This document shows, one piece after another, positions 18,737-20,161 of a stretch of DNA of 20,161 nucleotides. Source of the DNA: DATDRS01 sp035291605 (GTDB lineage Bacteria; Chloroflexota; Anaerolineae; Anaerolineales; UBA6663). The stretch is taken from positions 1 to 20,161 of the forward strand of contig DATDRS010000162.1 of the NCBI GenBank assembly GCA_035291605.1, given 5' to 3'. How positions within the stretch are numbered: the stretch's first letter is position 1; each line of letters opens with the position of its first letter. The notes beneath the pieces were generated by a model that did not search any database, was not told where the DNA came from, and worked only from the letters and a program-made list of their open reading frames with translations. Made by a program: the position numbers and the translations under genes.

Positions 18737-20161
18737 ATGTCGAGGCCCATCCCGCAGCGCTGGCAGACCCTGGCCGAGCGAACGCTGGCCCTCTCTGTGC
18801 TGGCTATTCTGCTCTTGTATGACTTTGCTCTCTTTGTTCAACTACCCTATCGAAATTTTAATTGGGATTCCTCTACGGGTCGGGTCGTACAGGTTTACGT
18901 CGAAGCGGGTCTTCAGCCCGAGGATCGGATAATTCAAATTGGTTCAATGTTAACGTCCAATTTCCAGGCTGACCTGCGTCTGACGGTGTTGAACGATACC
19001 CGACCTGGCCAGGTTGTGCCATTAGTGATTCAGCGTGGAGATCAGCAACTCACGATTCCCTGGACGATGCCGGGTTTCAATCAGGAAGAATTTCTTCAGG
19101 GACGGCTTAAGAGCCAGTGGTGGCTGGCGTTAGTGTTCTGGGGTGTTGGAGAGCTCACACTATTGAGTGTGCGCCCCCGGGGCACGCGTCGGCAGTTGCT
19201 GGCCGTCTTTAACTTTTTGATTGCGCTCTGGCTGGGGGTCAGTATCGTTTCCGGGTGGCATATGTGGGAAAGCGCCATCGCCCTGCGCATGGTCACCTGG
19301 TTGTTGGTCCCCGTCTCTTGGCAGCTGCACTGGGTTTTTCCCCAACCGCTCAAGCGCTTGCCAATTTGGGTCTGGACAGGCTTACATCTGGCTGGAGTTG
19401 CGTTGGCCGGGGCGGAGTGGTTTCAGATTCTGCCGAGGCGCGCCTATATCCTGGGATTTATTCTCATGGTTGCTGGCAGCATCATTTTGCTCGCCGCCCA
19501 TTTCATCTTTCGTCCGGCTCAGCGCAAGGATCTGGTTATCCTGCTGGCGGCCGGCGCTTTGACTTTTCTGCCGCTGCTTGCGCTGGGGATTATGGCGGCA
19601 TTGAGACTGCCAATCACGTCGAGTGAAGCCGCGGTTCTGCTCTTTCTGCCCATTTTACCTTTGGGTTATTTCTACGTGGCTTACCGCCGTCAGTTGGGCG
19701 GGATGGAACTGCGCGCCAATCGCTTCATCTCCATTTACATTTTTGTGATCCTGCTCGCCCTAGCCTCGATCATCGTGGACAACCTAGCCAACCGCTTGCT
19801 CCACTTCGAGGGCCAGGACATCCTGATTGACTTTGGCCTCACCCTGCTCGTCGTCGGCGCGGCCCTCTTCGGCTTCGCGCCCTTCCAGCGTTTCGTCGAA
19901 CGGCGGCTGCTGGGGATGCCGCTGCCCACGCCGCGCCTGGTCGAGACGTACGCAAACCGCATCGTCGCCGCCCTCGACGCGCCGGGCCTCGTCCGCCTGC
20001 TGACCGACAAGGTCCTCCCTAGCCTGCTCGTGCGCCAGTTCGTGTTCCTCGGCTTCGACGAGGCCGGCCGGGGCACGGCGCTTTGCGCACTAGGCATTGA
20101 GCCAGACCAGTTGCCCGGCGACCGCGAAGTCCCGGCGCTCCTCGCCGGGGCGGGGCAATAC
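18737..20161 (+). CDS. ComP-like polytopic sensor (N-terminal 475 residues; cut by window end)
   Basis: Open to the last base of the window. The start at 18737 has GGAGG 11 bases upstream. An in-frame ATG at 18719 would overlap the preceding gene. Layout: membrane segment 17-36, an extracytoplasmic PDZ-like domain about 46-112 (TGRVVQVYVEAGLQPEDRI, then LVIQRGDQQLTIPW), then about nine membrane segments (128-146, 153-173, 184-202, 210-228, 238-257, 265-288, 298-316, 330-350, 362-382). A cytoplasmic region resembling the start of a degenerate GAF-type linker follows. B. subtilis ComP, as I recall it, has the same order of one membrane segment, PDZ-like loop, multiple membrane segments and then the kinase. 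The kinase core would lie beyond the window. It is therefore called a sensor kinase only by architecture and neighbours. Confidence 0.75.
   Translation, partial: MSRPIPQRWQTLAERTLALSVLAILLLYDFALFVQLPYRNFNWDSSTGRVVQVYVEAGLQPEDRIIQIGSMLTSNFQADLRLTVLNDTRPGQVVPLVIQRGDQQLTIPWTMPGFNQEEFLQGRLKSQWWLALVFWGVGELTLLSVRPRGTRRQLLAVFNFLIALWLGVSIVSGWHMWESAIALRMVTWLLVPVSWQLHWVFPQPLKRLPIWVWTGLHLAGVALAGAEWFQILPRRAYILGFILMVAGSIILLAAHFIFRPAQRKDLVILLAAGALTFLPLLALGIMAALRLPITSSEAAVLLFLPILPLGYFYVAYRRQLGGMELRANRFISIYIFVILLALASIIVDNLANRLLHFEGQDILIDFGLTLLVVGAALFGFAPFQRFVERRLLGMPLPTPRLVETYANRIVAALDAPGLVRLLTDKVLPSLLVRQFVFLGFDEAGRGTALCALGIEPDQLPGDREVPALLAGAGQY

Overview
The window is GC-rich and densely coded. It has no rRNA, tRNA or CRISPR array. 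Gene style (a DUF6504 protein, HPMHLHG multicopper oxidase, many NarL/DevR-type two-component proteins, prfA-prmC followed by tsaC, and heptad-type short tandem DNA repeats between genes) suggests a member of the Chloroflexota, perhaps an Anaerolineae-like lineage. This is an inference from gene content, not from a marker gene.

Region 1 (1-8.5 kb) is a signalling neighbourhood. It starts with the 5' end of a secreted-protein gene (minus strand) and a DHH-family phosphoesterase. Next is a minus-strand operon of a DevR-like response regulator and a membrane GAF3-GGDEF diguanylate cyclase. Divergent to it is a DevS/DosT-like histidine kinase whose first GAF domain keeps the FPPxHP heme-ligand signature. 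Then come a multicopper oxidase remnant, a stand-alone receiver with Glu in place of the phospho-acceptor Asp, and a second DHH phosphoesterase that duplicates the first, promoter included.

Region 2 (8.5-15.3 kb) is a plus-strand housekeeping run: prfA, prmC, a DUF6504 protein, a Cof-type HAD phosphatase, tsaC, a small LiaF-like membrane protein, a GT4 glycosyltransferase and a WecG/TagA glycosyltransferase. Its gene junctions, and two of the genes themselves, carry degenerate tandem arrays with a strict 7-base (once 8-base) period.

Region 3 (15.3 kb to the end) is the most interesting part. It looks like a complete but rearranged ComQXPA-type prenyl-peptide quorum-sensing locus. It has a NarL-type response regulator (ComA role), a convergent isoprenyl diphosphate synthase-fold protein with both DDxxD motifs (ComQ role), and upstream of that on the same strand a previously uncalled 47-residue ORF with a perfect ribosome binding site and a C-terminus ending DWLLW (ComX role). 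Divergent from the peptide gene are a membrane-anchored XRE regulator and, 4 bases later, a polytopic sensor with a first membrane segment, an extracytoplasmic PDZ-like domain and about nine further membrane segments (ComP role), cut by the window end. ComQXPA is, to my knowledge, described mainly in Bacillales and some Clostridia. Gene order, the added XRE protein and the likely host make this a candidate new branch.
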